This document shows, piece after piece, positions 9,439 through 19,168 of a stretch of 64,000 nucleotides of DNA. The stretch is from positions 115,680 through 179,679 of the forward strand of contig CAYHCF010000003.1 of the NCBI GenBank assembly GCA_964355075.1. Direction: 5' to 3'. Made by a program: the position numbers and the translations under genes. This DNA comes from B1 sp964355075 (GTDB lineage: Bacteria; Bacteroidota; Bacteroidia; UKL13-3). A model generated the notes under the pieces. It was not told where the DNA came from. It did no database searches and worked only from the letters and a program-made list of their open reading frames with translations. Each line of letters starts with the position of its first letter. Positions within the stretch are counted from its first letter, which is position 1.

Positions 9439-10233
9439 ATGACTCTAAACTGGGGTAAAATAGGGTTAATTGCACGAAAAATTGGCATCCTGCTCTTCTG
9501 GACGGTGATGCTTTCGGGTTTGTTGTGGGTTTTGTATTATGTAAACAGACAGGAAGGAGAAGCAGGATGTAAGAAGGTAAGTGTTAGTATCAAACCTGCT
9601 GAATTGCAATTTTACAACAGGCAACGGGTTTTAGAAGTTATCCGCCAGGGTTTGAATAACGACGAAAAATTAATAGGGTTACCCATGGCTGAAATAAAAA
9701 TACCTGAATTAGAGAAGGCCCTCATGAATCAACCCCTTATTGAAAATGCTGACGCTTACTCGGATTTATCAGGCGTTTTAAATATAGCTGTAAGGCAGCG
9801 AAGGCCTATCTTACGTGTGATTCGGTATGATGGAACCCAATATTACCTGGATCAATTTGGAATCAAAATTCCATTGTCACAACACTTTTCGGCACGGGTT
9901 CCCATCGCCAATGGTAATATTTTTGAACGTTATGAGCGGGGAGATTCAGTGTACTCTTTTGTAGGAAACCAACTGTTTAAAGTGGCTTCATATGTTGATA
10001 AAGATTCATTCTTAAAGGCACTAATTGAGCAGATATTTGTAAGAGCCGATAATGATTTAATTCTGATACCTAAAATCGGGAATCAAATAATCATTTTTGG
10101 CAATGCCGAAAATCTGGGACTCAAGTTTAGAAAACTTTTGGTATTTTATCGTGAGGGATTCAATAGAACGGGATGGAATAAATACAAAAGCATTGACGTC
10201 AGATTTGAAGGTCAGGTAATTTGTAAAAAATAA
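9439..10233 (+). CDS. ftsQ: Cell division protein FtsQ
   Basis: Single-pass inner-membrane divisome scaffold. One transmembrane helix at about residues 14-33 (FWTVMLSGLLWVLYYV), then a periplasmic POTRA-like region in which VSIKPAELQFYNRQRVLE and LPMAEIKIPELEKAL can be recognised, then a beta-rich C-terminal part. Sequence conservation in this family is low; the call rests on length (264), topology and position between murC and ftsA, which is diagnostic. Confidence 0.9.
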   Translation: MTLNWGKIGLIARKIGILLFWTVMLSGLLWVLYYVNRQEGEAGCKKVSVSIKPAELQFYNRQRVLEVIRQGLNNDEKLIGLPMAEIKIPELEKALMNQPLIENADAYSDLSGVLNIAVRQRRPILRVIRYDGTQYYLDQFGIKIPLSQHFSARVPIANGNIFERYERGDSVYSFVGNQLFKVASYVDKDSFLKALIEQIFVRADNDLILIPKIGNQIIIFGNAENLGLKFRKLLVFYREGFNRTGWNKYKSIDVRFEGQVICKK

Positions 10234-10245
10234 AAAAGGAGAAGT

Positions 10246-11562
10246 ATGTCATCGGAATTAAAAATTATTGTAGGATTGGATATTGGTACCACTAAGGTTT
10301 GCGCTATTGTGGGTCAGAAAAACGAGAATGGGAAAATCGAAGTTCTTGGAATGGGTAAAGCTGAAAGCCTTGGCGTTATCAGGGGTGAAGTTCGTAATAT
10401 CGAGAAAACGGTTAAGGCCATCAATGAGGCCGTTGAAAAGGCCAAACAATCCTTGCAGAAAAATAATATTAAAATAGAGATCAATAGCGTTCATGTGGGT
10501 ATTGCCGGACAGCATATTAAAAGTTTGCAACACCGTAACAGTATCAGTCTGGGAAAATCTGACGATGAAATTAATAAAGAGGATGTTGACCGCCTGATTA
10601 AGGATACCTATAAATTGGCTCTGGCTCCGGGAGATGAAATAATTCATGTATTACCGCAGGAATATACCGTTGATGATATTGGTGATGTATATGATCCTAT
10701 CGGAATGTCGGGGGTGCGTTTGTCTTCTAATTTTCACATTATAACTGGAAATGTAGATGCCATAAAGAATATTTATAAAAGTGTGGATCGTGCAGGTTTA
10801 CAAGTCGAGGATTTGATTTTAGAGCCCTTATCTTCCTCCGATGCAGTGCTTACTTCAGAAGAACTGGAAGCTGGGGTTTGTTTAGTTGATATTGGCGGTG
10901 GAACAACGGATATTGCGATTTTTAAAAATGGCATTATTCGTCATACTGCAGTGATTCCATTCGGCGGGAACATCATTACAAAAGATATTGAAGAAGGTTG
11001 CAATGTATTGAGAAATCAGGCGGAAGCTTTGAAATTAAAATTTGGGTCAGCACTGGCAGATGAGAACAATGAAAATGAAATTGTTTGTATTCCCAGTTTT
11101 CACGGAAGACCTCCAAAAGAAGTCTCTGTGAAGAATCTTGCCCTGGTTATTCAGTCGAGAATTGAAGAAATTTTCGAATCCGTTTTATATGAAATAAAAA
11201 GTTCGGGTTTAGAAAAGAAATTAAATGCCGGAATTGTCATCACGGGTGGAGGTTCACAATTAAAACACCTGGATAAGTTGGTTGAGTACGTTACCGGAAT
11301 TGATACGCGTATCGGTTATGCCAATGAGCACATAGGTAAAACGGCTATTGAAGATATTAAAAATCCAATCTTTGCAACGGGAGTGGGATTAGTCGTTAAG
11401 GGATTCAAGGCGTATGAAGAACGGGAAAAAATTGATTTGATAAAAGACGATAAAGAAAGAGATCGGGCAGAGAAAAAGATAAAAGAATCAAATCTGTTAA
11501 GTCGTTGGTACGATAAAGGCAAAAAATGGTTGTATGATGATGATGATCTGAAAGATTTTTAA
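10246..11562 (+). CDS. ftsA: Cell division actin homologue FtsA
   Basis: Actin-fold ATPase that tethers FtsZ to the membrane. N-terminal phosphate loop VGLDIGTTKVCAIVG; adenosine-side motifs LVDIGGGTTDIAIF and IVITGGGSQLKHL; the SHS2 1C domain lies between about residues 84 and 165. 438 residues. The C-terminus (LLSRWYDKGKKWLY followed by an acidic tail) contains a short amphipathic stretch that could be the membrane-targeting helix. A purine-rich ribosome-binding stretch AAAAAGGAGAAG lies just before the ATG. Confidence 0.95.
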   Translation: MSSELKIIVGLDIGTTKVCAIVGQKNENGKIEVLGMGKAESLGVIRGEVRNIEKTVKAINEAVEKAKQSLQKNNIKIEINSVHVGIAGQHIKSLQHRNSISLGKSDDEINKEDVDRLIKDTYKLALAPGDEIIHVLPQEYTVDDIGDVYDPIGMSGVRLSSNFHIITGNVDAIKNIYKSVDRAGLQVEDLILEPLSSSDAVLTSEELEAGVCLVDIGGGTTDIAIFKNGIIRHTAVIPFGGNIITKDIEEGCNVLRNQAEALKLKFGSALADENNENEIVCIPSFHGRPPKEVSVKNLALVIQSRIEEIFESVLYEIKSSGLEKKLNAGIVITGGGSQLKHLDKLVEYVTGIDTRIGYANEHIGKTAIEDIKNPIFATGVGLVVKGFKAYEEREKIDLIKDDKERDRAEKKIKESNLLSRWYDKGKKWLYDDDDLKDF

Positions 11563-11593
11563 TCATCCTTATAAAACATAAAATTTAATCAGT

Positions 11594-11607
11594 CCTGCCG
11601 GTGCAGG
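11594..11607. repeat. Small palindrome CCTGCCGGTGCAGG
   Basis: An inverted repeat (CCTGC, 4-base loop CGGT, GCAGG) in the 66-bp ftsA-ftsZ spacer. It looks like a member of the CCTGCCGGCAAGGCAGG family that is inserted in the efflux adaptor gene at 57346-57364. Confidence 0.6.
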
Positions 11608-11628
11608 CGAAAAATTGAAATTATAACT

Positions 11629-13218
11629 ATGGAAAGTTCATTTAAATTTAACATGCCTAAGGAAAAATCATCCATCATTAAAGTTTTGGGTGTAGGCGGG
11701 GGTGGAGGAAATGCGGTAAATTACATGTTTTCTCAAGGCATTAAGGGTGTTGATTTTATTATCTGTAACACCGATTTGCAGGCTCTGGAGGCAAGTCCGA
11801 TCCCGAATAAAATTCAGTTAGGTGCCGGTTTAACCCAGGGATTGGGTGCTGGTGCAAATCCTGAGATTGGCAAACAATCGGCCATGGAGGCCATTGAAGA
11901 TATCATTGATACTCTGGGCGTAAATACCAAAATGCTGTTTATTACAGCAGGTATGGGTGGTGGAACCGGTACGGGTGCAGCCCCTATTATTGCCAAAACT
12001 GCGAGAGAAATGGATATTCTTACCGTAGCCATTGTCACCACTCCATTTTCATTTGAAGGTAAACGAAGAAAAGATTTTGCATTTGAAGGTATCGAAGCTT
12101 TAAAGCGTTCGGTTGATTGTTTGTTGATAATCAGTAATGATAAAATTAAACAGATGTATGGCAACCTGCCCTTGCGTCAGGCTTTTGCACATGCGAATGA
12201 AATATTGAATACGGCTGCAAAGGGAATTGCTGAGGTAATTACATTTCCAGGGGAGATAAATGTAGATTTCGAAGATGTGAAAACTGTAATGAAATCAAGT
12301 GGAGTAGCCTTAATGGGCTCATCTCAGGCCAGTGGCGAAAGCCGTGCAATAGATGCTGCTCAGGCTGCATTGTCCTCACCTTTATTAAATGAAAACAGAA
12401 TTACAGGAGCAAAAAATATTCTTTTAAATGTAAGTTCAGCCTCCGGAAATCATGAGTTGTTAATGAGTGAATTTGAGGAGATCTCAAATTATATTCAGGA
12501 AGAAACAGGCTTTACAGCTGAAATGATAATTGGAACCAGCTATGATGAATCATTAGCAGATAAACTGGCTGTAACTATTATCGCAACAGGTTTCGAAAGT
12601 ACCCCAAAAGAAAATAAAATTATTGTAGGGAATGTCGAAACACGTCAGGCCAGTCATAGCCAGGAGTCATTTTCAAATCCTTCGGAACCTTTGGTTCATC
12701 CGATCGTACAGAAAGCCATTCCGCCTGAAACTATAAAATATAACCTGGAGGATGAAAAGGAACCTGAAAAGGAAATTCCTGTTAATGAGAATGAAATTAT
12801 GTTAAACCTTCGCGTTGAGGAAGAAGCGGTTGAAATGGAGATGCCCCTGGATACTTTTGCAGATGAGGAAATGATTGATCAGAATATTGAAGAAACCGTT
12901 AATCAAAAAATGGGGGACAGGACTTCTCAACCGGTGTTAGATTTGATGAGTGAAATCAATTCGCAGGAGCAGGAGCAAAAAATTGAGCGGCAAATACAGC
13001 GCATTAAAACTTTGAAAGATTTAAATATCAGTATCCATACACCGCAAGGCTTAAGGGATTTGGAAAAGGAGCCTGCATATAAAAGGAAACAAAAAAAATT
13101 AGAGGAAGTTCCACATTCCTCCACAACACAAGTTTCCCGCTTGAGCCTGTTTGACGATCATACCGGAAAACCCGAGATAAAGACTAACAATTCCTTTCTG
13201 CATGATAATGTAGATTAA
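11629..13218 (+). CDS. ftsZ: Cell division GTPase FtsZ
   Basis: Tubulin-like GTPase forming the division ring. The signature loop GGGTGTGAAP is at residues 110-119; GVGGGGGNAVN near residue 21 starts the GTP site, and the polymerisation T7 region follows NVDFEDVKTVM. 529 residues is long: the globular part ends at about 325 and the rest is an acidic, probably disordered linker (many Glu, about 330-500) ending in NNSFLHDNVD, the C-terminal peptide typical of Bacteroidota FtsZ. Last gene of the cluster, with its stop codon inside the terminator's A-tract. Confidence 0.97.
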   Translation: MESSFKFNMPKEKSSIIKVLGVGGGGGNAVNYMFSQGIKGVDFIICNTDLQALEASPIPNKIQLGAGLTQGLGAGANPEIGKQSAMEAIEDIIDTLGVNTKMLFITAGMGGGTGTGAAPIIAKTAREMDILTVAIVTTPFSFEGKRRKDFAFEGIEALKRSVDCLLIISNDKIKQMYGNLPLRQAFAHANEILNTAAKGIAEVITFPGEINVDFEDVKTVMKSSGVALMGSSQASGESRAIDAAQAALSSPLLNENRITGAKNILLNVSSASGNHELLMSEFEEISNYIQEETGFTAEMIIGTSYDESLADKLAVTIIATGFESTPKENKIIVGNVETRQASHSQESFSNPSEPLVHPIVQKAIPPETIKYNLEDEKEPEKEIPVNENEIMLNLRVEEEAVEMEMPLDTFADEEMIDQNIEETVNQKMGDRTSQPVLDLMSEINSQEQEQKIERQIQRIKTLKDLNISIHTPQGLRDLEKEPAYKRKQKKLEEVPHSSTTQVSRLSLFDDHTGKPEIKTNNSFLHDNVD

Positions 13219-13244
13219 AAAAAGCGCCTCAGGGCGCTTTTTTT
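13217..13244 (+). terminator. Intrinsic terminator of the dcw cluster
   Basis: AAAGCGCC, loop TCAG, GGCGCTTT, followed by four more Ts, with the stem extended by the preceding A-tract. Perfect 8-bp GC-rich core. It starts within the ftsZ stop codon and ends the cluster transcript. Confidence 0.93.
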
Positions 13245-13305
13245 ACGTCCTTTAGACAGATAAAATGTTTAGTTTGCAAATCTGATTTCAATAATCAGAC
13301 AAAGC

Positions 13306-14325
13306 ATGAAAGATTACCTAAGCGACGGCATCAATTTTATTTCCAGGCTCAATGGAATAAGAATGTGGAATGCCGTTAAATTATTTGTTGGTTTTTACCT
13401 TTCCCGGATGCTCAAAAAGCCCATCCTTTGGGGTATGCCTGTTATAGTAGATATTGAACCTACAACCAGTTGTAACCTTCGCTGCCCGCAATGCCCCAGT
13501 GGTTTACGCGAGTTTACACGCAATACCGGTATGCTGGATGTTCATTTGTTTCAAAAAATAATAGATGAAATTCATCCTGAATTGATTTATCTAACGCTAT
13601 ATTTTCAGGGTGAACCCTTTTTAAATAAACAATTTCTTGAATTTGTAAAGATAGCTGCGGCCAAAAATATTTATACTGCCACGTCCAGTAATGCCCATTA
13701 TTTTACCGATGAGATGGCCAAAGCCACCATCGAATCGGGTTTAGACAGGTTAACGATTTCTATTGACGGGATTGACCAGGAATCCTATCAGAAATACCGG
13801 GTAGGAGGAAGCCTTGAAAAGGTTTTGGAAGGGACACAAAACCTGTTGAAATGGAAGAAAAAATTAGGTAAAACAACTCCGCATATCATCTGGCAGTTTA
13901 TTGCTTTTAAGCATAATGAGCATCAGATTCCTGAACTAAAAAAGCTGGCTAAAGAAATAGGTGTTGATGAATTGGGAATTAAAACGGCTCAAATTTACGA
14001 CTATCAAACCAGCGATGCATTTATCCCTGAAAACGAACATTTAAGCAGATACCGGAAAACCGAAAAAGGATATGAAATTAAAAATAAATTGCTGAATCAG
14101 TGCTGGCGTATGTGGCGTGGAAGTGTAATTACCTGGGATGGTTTGGTAGTACCCTGCTGTTTCGATAAAGATGCCACACACCGTTTTGGAAATTTAAGCG
14201 AAGAATCCTTCAGGGCGGTATGGCAGGGGAGTGCCTATCAGAATTTTAGAAGTGCCATCTTAAAATCACGGGCTGAAATTGATATCTGTAAGAATTGTAC
14301 TGAAGGAACGAAGGTTTGGAGTTAG
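13306..14325 (+). CDS. Radical SAM/SPASM domain protein
   Basis: Iron-sulfur enzyme that would cleave S-adenosylmethionine to start radical chemistry. The radical SAM cluster motif CxxxCxxC is at Cys56, Cys60 and Cys63 (TTSCNLRCPQCPSG). A C-terminal SPASM-type region supplies more Cys: NQCWRMW, VVPCCFDKD and CKNC, enough for an auxiliary cluster. 339 residues. The N-terminal 45 residues are hydrophobic and basic and may associate with membrane. The substrate cannot be told; no peptide precursor gene is seen next to it. It starts 88 bp after the ftsZ stop, past the terminator, so it is a separate unit. Confidence 0.88.
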   Translation: MKDYLSDGINFISRLNGIRMWNAVKLFVGFYLSRMLKKPILWGMPVIVDIEPTTSCNLRCPQCPSGLREFTRNTGMLDVHLFQKIIDEIHPELIYLTLYFQGEPFLNKQFLEFVKIAAAKNIYTATSSNAHYFTDEMAKATIESGLDRLTISIDGIDQESYQKYRVGGSLEKVLEGTQNLLKWKKKLGKTTPHIIWQFIAFKHNEHQIPELKKLAKEIGVDELGIKTAQIYDYQTSDAFIPENEHLSRYRKTEKGYEIKNKLLNQCWRMWRGSVITWDGLVVPCCFDKDATHRFGNLSEESFRAVWQGSAYQNFRSAILKSRAEIDICKNCTEGTKVWS

Positions 14326-14411
14326 GGTTGAGGGGGGAAGATTAAAAGTTAATCCCTAAATAGTGAACAATTCACGATTTATAAATCAAATAAATTTCGC
14401 ATTTTGCAAGG

Positions 14412-15086
14412 GTGAACCCGCCCAAAATATTTGAAACATTAACTGAAAAGCAGCAGCAACATAAAACCGGATTGATGAAGGTTTTGGCAGATTATATACC
14501 GGTAAATGCAGTTGATTATTGCGCTGAGCTCATAATGTTCTATAAAATGCATCTTCATATCGAAGTGGAACGCAAAGGTCGCTATGGAGATTATATGCCT
14601 CATACAGGTAAAAGTTCACGCATTTCGGTCAACCATAACCTGAGCAGGTTCGAGTTTCTGATTACCTTTATTCACGAGCTGGCACATCATACCACACATT
14701 TAAAATATGGCTCCAAACCTGATGCACACGGAGCAGAATGGAAGAACGAATTTAAAATATGCATGCGACCTTTTTTCGAGTTGGATATTTTCCCTTATGA
14801 TTTAAGAGCCATATTGGCCAGGCATATGCAAAATCCAAAATATTCGCAAACGGCGGATATTAAATTACTTCAGGTAATCAAAAAATATGATCACCGGAAA
14901 GTACATGTATTAACTGTTTCCCAATTACCGGATGGTAGTTTATTTCGAATGAAAGACGATGATCAGAATATCTTGAGAAGAATAAAAAAACTTAGAACGT
15001 ATATTGCATGTGAAAGCATCGATGGAAAATGGAAATACCGCGTTCACGCCATGTCTGAGGTGAGTGAGGTATCGGGTTTGAAATGA
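14412..15086 (+). CDS. SprT-like zinc metalloprotease-fold protein
   Basis: Contains the zinc-binding motif HELAH at residues 88-92 inside TFIHELAHH, preceded by ISVNHNLSRFEFLITF, the pattern of the SprT-like family. 224 residues. Starts at a GTG; an ATG 63 bp downstream (14475) is a possible alternative and keeps the core (VLADYIPVNAVDYC onward). No Cys-rich zinc ribbon is seen at the C-terminus. The family's role in bacteria is not well defined; DNA-protein crosslink repair is the role of eukaryotic Spartan, but that does not transfer safely here. Confidence 0.82.
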   Translation: MNPPKIFETLTEKQQQHKTGLMKVLADYIPVNAVDYCAELIMFYKMHLHIEVERKGRYGDYMPHTGKSSRISVNHNLSRFEFLITFIHELAHHTTHLKYGSKPDAHGAEWKNEFKICMRPFFELDIFPYDLRAILARHMQNPKYSQTADIKLLQVIKKYDHRKVHVLTVSQLPDGSLFRMKDDDQNILRRIKKLRTYIACESIDGKWKYRVHAMSEVSEVSGLK

Positions 15087-15331
15087 GATGCAAGAAACGA
15101 GAACTGATTAAATTTGCCGAAAATAATACAGATTATGACAAAACAAGTTTATCAAATATAAATATCGTTGCTTGAATCTAAGCCAAAAATATGGAGAAGA
15201 ATTTTCGTAAATCCGGACACCTTATTGGTTGACTTTCATCGAATAATTCAAACAATAATGGGCTTGACTAATTCTCAATTACTGAAGAAAAAAAATTTCG
15301 GTTGTATGTTGTTATAGAAATAGTATAATTT

Positions 15332-17377
15332 TCAACCCGCCTTTGGCAGAGTAAAGCAAAAGCTGCTTCCTTTTCCTTCATCACTCTCAACCCAGATTCG
15401 TCCTCCGTTCTTTTCTACAAATTCTTTACATAACATCAATCCCAAACCTGTGCCTTTTTCGTTTGCAGTTCCTTTGGTACTATTGTTTGCATGAGCTGTA
15501 AATAAGGAATCCAGTTTATCCATCTTGATGCCAACCCCATTGTCAATTACCGATATTTTTAATTCATTTTCTTCATCTTCGGTAATGATATTTACTGATC
15601 CTCTTTCAGGAGTAAATTTTAATGCATTGGATAATAAGTTTCGGAGTATCAGGTTTACCATATTTACATCCGCAAATACCATTGCATCTTCATCAACATG
15701 GTTGTTTAATTGTATTTGTTTGTGATAGGCCATACTGCTTAGCAAATGACAATTCTCCTGTGCTAAACCATAAATAGAAATCTTTACTGGATTTATGGGA
15801 ATATCTTTAATTTGAGCGGAAGCCCATACTAATAAATTTTCAAATAAATCGATCGTGTTTTGAACTGTTGAGGCAACCTGTTTGCTTAAACCACTGTGTT
15901 CATCAGATTTATATTCATTTTGGCTGATCAGGTCAAAATACAATTTCATCGTAGTCAAATTGTTTCTCAGATCATGAGATATGATACTGAAGAACCGGTC
16001 CTTTACCTGAATTAACTGAGTGAGTTTTTCTTTTTGATCTTCAACTTCTCTGTTTTTTATTTCGAGCTCTGCAAGTCCTTTCTTTAATGCCGTATTTATT
16101 TTTCTATTTTGTGAAATAAAGTATATAAAGATCAGGACCAGGAAAAGTAGCATAACAGATAGTGCAATAAAGAAATTTTTTGTTTGGCGGGTCTGCTTCA
16201 ATTCAAGGTCATTCAATTCCCCATTTTTTTTATAGAGTTCAATCTGTACCTGCTTTTTTTCTGTTTCATATAACAACTGCATATCGGAAGTAAGTTTTAT
16301 GATAGAATCATTAAACATAGAATCTCTCAATTCGGTGCTCAAAGCTTTAAATGTTCTTGATTTTCCTTTATCATTTAAAGATTGATAGATTTCAGATAAA
16401 CCCGAATAGGCTTCATCCAATTCAATTTTTAATCCGCTTTGTTTAGCTATTGAAATGGACTGTCGGAACTCCGTGTTTGCTGATTCATAATCTTTTAAAT
16501 ATAAGTCGCATTTAGCCATACCATTTAAACTTTGCACCTGGATGGGTTTAGCATTAAAACCGTTTGCGATGGTAAGGCATCTTTGGTATTGGTTTCTTGC
16601 TGATTGATAAGCTCCAAGATCAAAATCAATATTGGCCAGATTAATTAAGGTGGTTGCTTCTCCAGCCTGATTATTCAATTCTTTGTATAACAGGAGGGCT
16701 TTCGAATAAAAGTATTTAGCTTTAATAAGATTTTTTTGACGATGATAGATAGATCCAACCTGCTCATACATGTTTAATTGCCGGAATCTTTCCTTCCTTT
16801 CCTCAAAAAGTTTTAATGCTTTTAAATCGAACTCAATGGCTTTGTTGAAATTGTTTTGCCGGGCATATACCTCTGCGAGTGAAATATAAGAATTTAAGCT
16901 ACCTACTGCCTGATTATTGGGTTCGTAATAACGCAGCGCATCGAGATATTTTTGTACGGCACCCGGCAAGTTTCCCTGAGAATAAAAAATATTGCCGCTT
17001 ATATAAGAAAGATCAGCCTTATATCCGTGCAATTGCTGAGCTTCAGCAACCAAAAACGCTTTTTGAATCTGCTCTTTGGCTTCAGTGAAATTGCCGACAT
17101 TCATTTTTTGAATGGCTAATTGTTTCAGGCATTCGCAATAAGTAGGATAATCTTTTTCAACTTCACTTAATTTGGCAGCCTGTTCAAATAAAATAGCAGC
17201 CTGAGCAGGCTGGGTATTGTTTTTCAGCTTAGCCAACTGAAATAACTGGCGCAGGTTCTCTTTTGGTAATAAGGTATCAGGTTGTTGTGCCTTTACTGAA
17301 GCAAAGCTTATTAAGTTGAGACAAAAAAAAATATGAAATGGTTTTATTGCCACAAATTTAGCTGGTTTTATTTTCAA
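15332..17377 (-). CDS. Sensor histidine kinase with periplasmic TPR repeats
   Basis: Two-component sensor of 681 residues. N-terminal signal-like stretch (FHIFFCLNLISFASVKAQ), then about eight tetratricopeptide repeats from residue 40 to 345, a coiled stretch, one transmembrane helix near 400-420 (FFIALSVMLLFLVLIFIYFI), a coiled coil, then HisKA and HATPase domains. The phosphorylated histidine is His468 in IISHDLRNN; ATP-site motifs are LRNLLSNALKFTPERG, VIDNGVGI and GTGLGL. The 20-bp overlap with the upstream response regulator shows a coupled pair. TPR repeats outside the membrane suggest a protein or envelope signal rather than a small ligand. Confidence 0.92.
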   Translation of the reverse strand: MKIKPAKFVAIKPFHIFFCLNLISFASVKAQQPDTLLPKENLRQLFQLAKLKNNTQPAQAAILFEQAAKLSEVEKDYPTYCECLKQLAIQKMNVGNFTEAKEQIQKAFLVAEAQQLHGYKADLSYISGNIFYSQGNLPGAVQKYLDALRYYEPNNQAVGSLNSYISLAEVYARQNNFNKAIEFDLKALKLFEERKERFRQLNMYEQVGSIYHRQKNLIKAKYFYSKALLLYKELNNQAGEATTLINLANIDFDLGAYQSARNQYQRCLTIANGFNAKPIQVQSLNGMAKCDLYLKDYESANTEFRQSISIAKQSGLKIELDEAYSGLSEIYQSLNDKGKSRTFKALSTELRDSMFNDSIIKLTSDMQLLYETEKKQVQIELYKKNGELNDLELKQTRQTKNFFIALSVMLLFLVLIFIYFISQNRKINTALKKGLAELEIKNREVEDQKEKLTQLIQVKDRFFSIISHDLRNNLTTMKLYFDLISQNEYKSDEHSGLSKQVASTVQNTIDLFENLLVWASAQIKDIPINPVKISIYGLAQENCHLLSSMAYHKQIQLNNHVDEDAMVFADVNMVNLILRNLLSNALKFTPERGSVNIITEDEENELKISVIDNGVGIKMDKLDSLFTAHANNSTKGTANEKGTGLGLMLCKEFVEKNGGRIWVESDEGKGSSFCFTLPKAG

Positions 17378-18071
17378 TCAATTTAAAACCAGAACCATGA
17401 ATATTAATTATTTCAATACCCGGTTCAGCTTTCAATAAATTTCTAAGTTTGTTTATATATACATCTAAATTTCGGGCAGTATAAAAATCATCATGACCCC
17501 AGATGCTCAGTAATAAGCTGTTCCGGGTGAGTAATTGATTTTTATTTTTGATAAAAAGTTTTAAAAGTTCACCTTCTGTGCTGCTGATTTTCTTTTCGGT
17601 ATCTTTAAAATAAACTAAATGGTTAGGTAGATCAATTTTTATGTGTCCGATTTCATAAATCTCTTCTTTTAATTTGATTTCAGGTTTGATTACAGAAGTT
17701 CGTTTTAATACTGCTTTTATCCTTGCAACCAATTCCTGTGAACTAAAGGGTTTGGTAATATATTCATCCGCACCTAATCCGAATCCTTTTAATTTATCTT
17801 CTTCAGAAGTATTTGCCGTTAAAAAGATGATGGGAGTGAAGGCATCATCTTCTCTGATTAATTTGGCCAATTCATAACCGTTCTTCTTGGGCATATTAAT
17901 ATCGAGCAAACACAAATCAAAGCGCTCTTTTTGAAAAACATTCCATCCTTCTTCGCCGTCTTTGCAAAGGTGGGTTGTGTAACCCGCAATCTTTAAATTC
18001 TCTTTTAACAATGCTGAAAGGGCTGATTCATCTTCAACAATTAAAATGTGTGGTGTAGATTCTGAAGCCAT
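17358..18071 (-). CDS. OmpR/PhoB-type response regulator
   Basis: Two-domain transcription regulator, 237 residues. Receiver: acidic pocket VEDE at 12-15, phospho-acceptor Asp57 (LLDINMPKKNG), Thr85 and Lys107 (ITKPFS). A winged-helix DNA-binding domain from about 140 (SSTEGELLKLF, NSLLLSIWG, INKLRNLL). It is translated first and its 3' end overlaps the kinase gene. No target genes can be told from the sequence; the divergent UbiA-like gene is one possibility. Confidence 0.94.
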   Translation of the reverse strand: MASESTPHILIVEDESALSALLKENLKIAGYTTHLCKDGEEGWNVFQKERFDLCLLDINMPKKNGYELAKLIREDDAFTPIIFLTANTSEEDKLKGFGLGADEYITKPFSSQELVARIKAVLKRTSVIKPEIKLKEEIYEIGHIKIDLPNHLVYFKDTEKKISSTEGELLKLFIKNKNQLLTRNSLLLSIWGHDDFYTARNLDVYINKLRNLLKAEPGIEIINIHGSGFKLIENKTS

Positions 18072-18277
18072 ATTTTATATATTTACCATACAAATTTAAT
18101 TTATTAATGAGTATTTTGTTTGTTTTACCGGTAAATAGGTTACCTGAATACTTAATATTATGATATATTTTGGCTCTTTATACTATTTTCGCACACATTA
18201 TCAGAAGATTATTAAACTAGTCAGTAGTTATTATTAAGTAAACCTTTAGAATATTTAAAGAAATTATTAAGAACCCG

Positions 18278-19168
18278 ATGCGTATTCCAAACATAATACA
18301 ACTTTTTCGAATCCCTTTTTCTTTGAGTCTCACTCCAATATTTCTATTCGCAGTAAGCATGGCTGATACCCACGATTTGTATAATATAGGTTTATTATTT
18401 ATTGCCCTGCATTTTTTTATTTATCCTGCCGGTTTCGCTTTCAATAGTTACATGGATCAGGATGAAGGCAGCATTGGGGGCTTAAAAAACCCACCAAAAG
18501 CCGGTAGGGGAGATTTTTATCTTTCCCTTTTATTTGAAGGTATCGGACTCGGTATTTGTTATTTTATGAATCCTTTTTTGGCTGAAGCTGTTTTGCTTTA
18601 TGTCCTTGTTTCATTGGCATATAGCTGGCATGGGATCCGGCTTAAGCGGTATCCGATATTCGGGTTTTGTACCATCGTATTTTTCCAGGGCTTTTATGTT
18701 TTCAGTCTGGTATATATTTTTACTCAAAACCAGGTGATATTAGATTGTATTTTTCAAACGAATTTTATTTTACCTGCCATCATCAGTTCCATCCTCATTG
18801 CTGGTATTTTCCCTCTAACTCAGGTATATCAGCATAAAGCTGATGCCAAAGTGGGTGAAAAATCTTTTAGCATGTTGCTTGGCATTAAAGGCACTTTTCA
18901 ATTTAGTGGTATTTGTTTCATCTTAACAGGAATGATATCAGCTTTTCATTTTATTGAAAGCAACCAATCCCATTTATTTTATGTATTTCTATTATTTATA
19001 TTTCCCATAATCACTTTTTTCTTATGGTGGGCTGCCAAGGTTTGGGAGCGTTATTCTGAAGCAAATTACAGGCAAACCATGACGATGCTAAAAATTACTA
19101 CGATTTGCCTGAACTCCTATTTTTTAGGAGTGAGCATTATTAAGAACTTAAATGAATTGCCTTTTTAA
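18278..19168 (+). CDS. UbiA-like prenyltransferase family membrane protein
   Basis: Polytopic membrane protein of 296 residues with seven to nine hydrophobic segments. Two Asp-containing loops match the UbiA layout: FNSYMDQDEGSIGG at about 56-69 (canonical NDxxDxxxD, here degenerate) and YQHKADAKVGEKSF near 188-201. UbiA enzymes attach isoprenoid chains to aromatic or other acceptors in the membrane. Because the first motif departs from the canonical spacing, catalysis and substrate remain open. Its 3' end overlaps the convergent AAA+ gene by 4 bp. Confidence 0.72.
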   Translation: MRIPNIIQLFRIPFSLSLTPIFLFAVSMADTHDLYNIGLLFIALHFFIYPAGFAFNSYMDQDEGSIGGLKNPPKAGRGDFYLSLLFEGIGLGICYFMNPFLAEAVLLYVLVSLAYSWHGIRLKRYPIFGFCTIVFFQGFYVFSLVYIFTQNQVILDCIFQTNFILPAIISSILIAGIFPLTQVYQHKADAKVGEKSFSMLLGIKGTFQFSGICFILTGMISAFHFIESNQSHLFYVFLLFIFPIITFFLWWAAKVWERYSEANYRQTMTMLKITTICLNSYFLGVSIIKNLNELPF

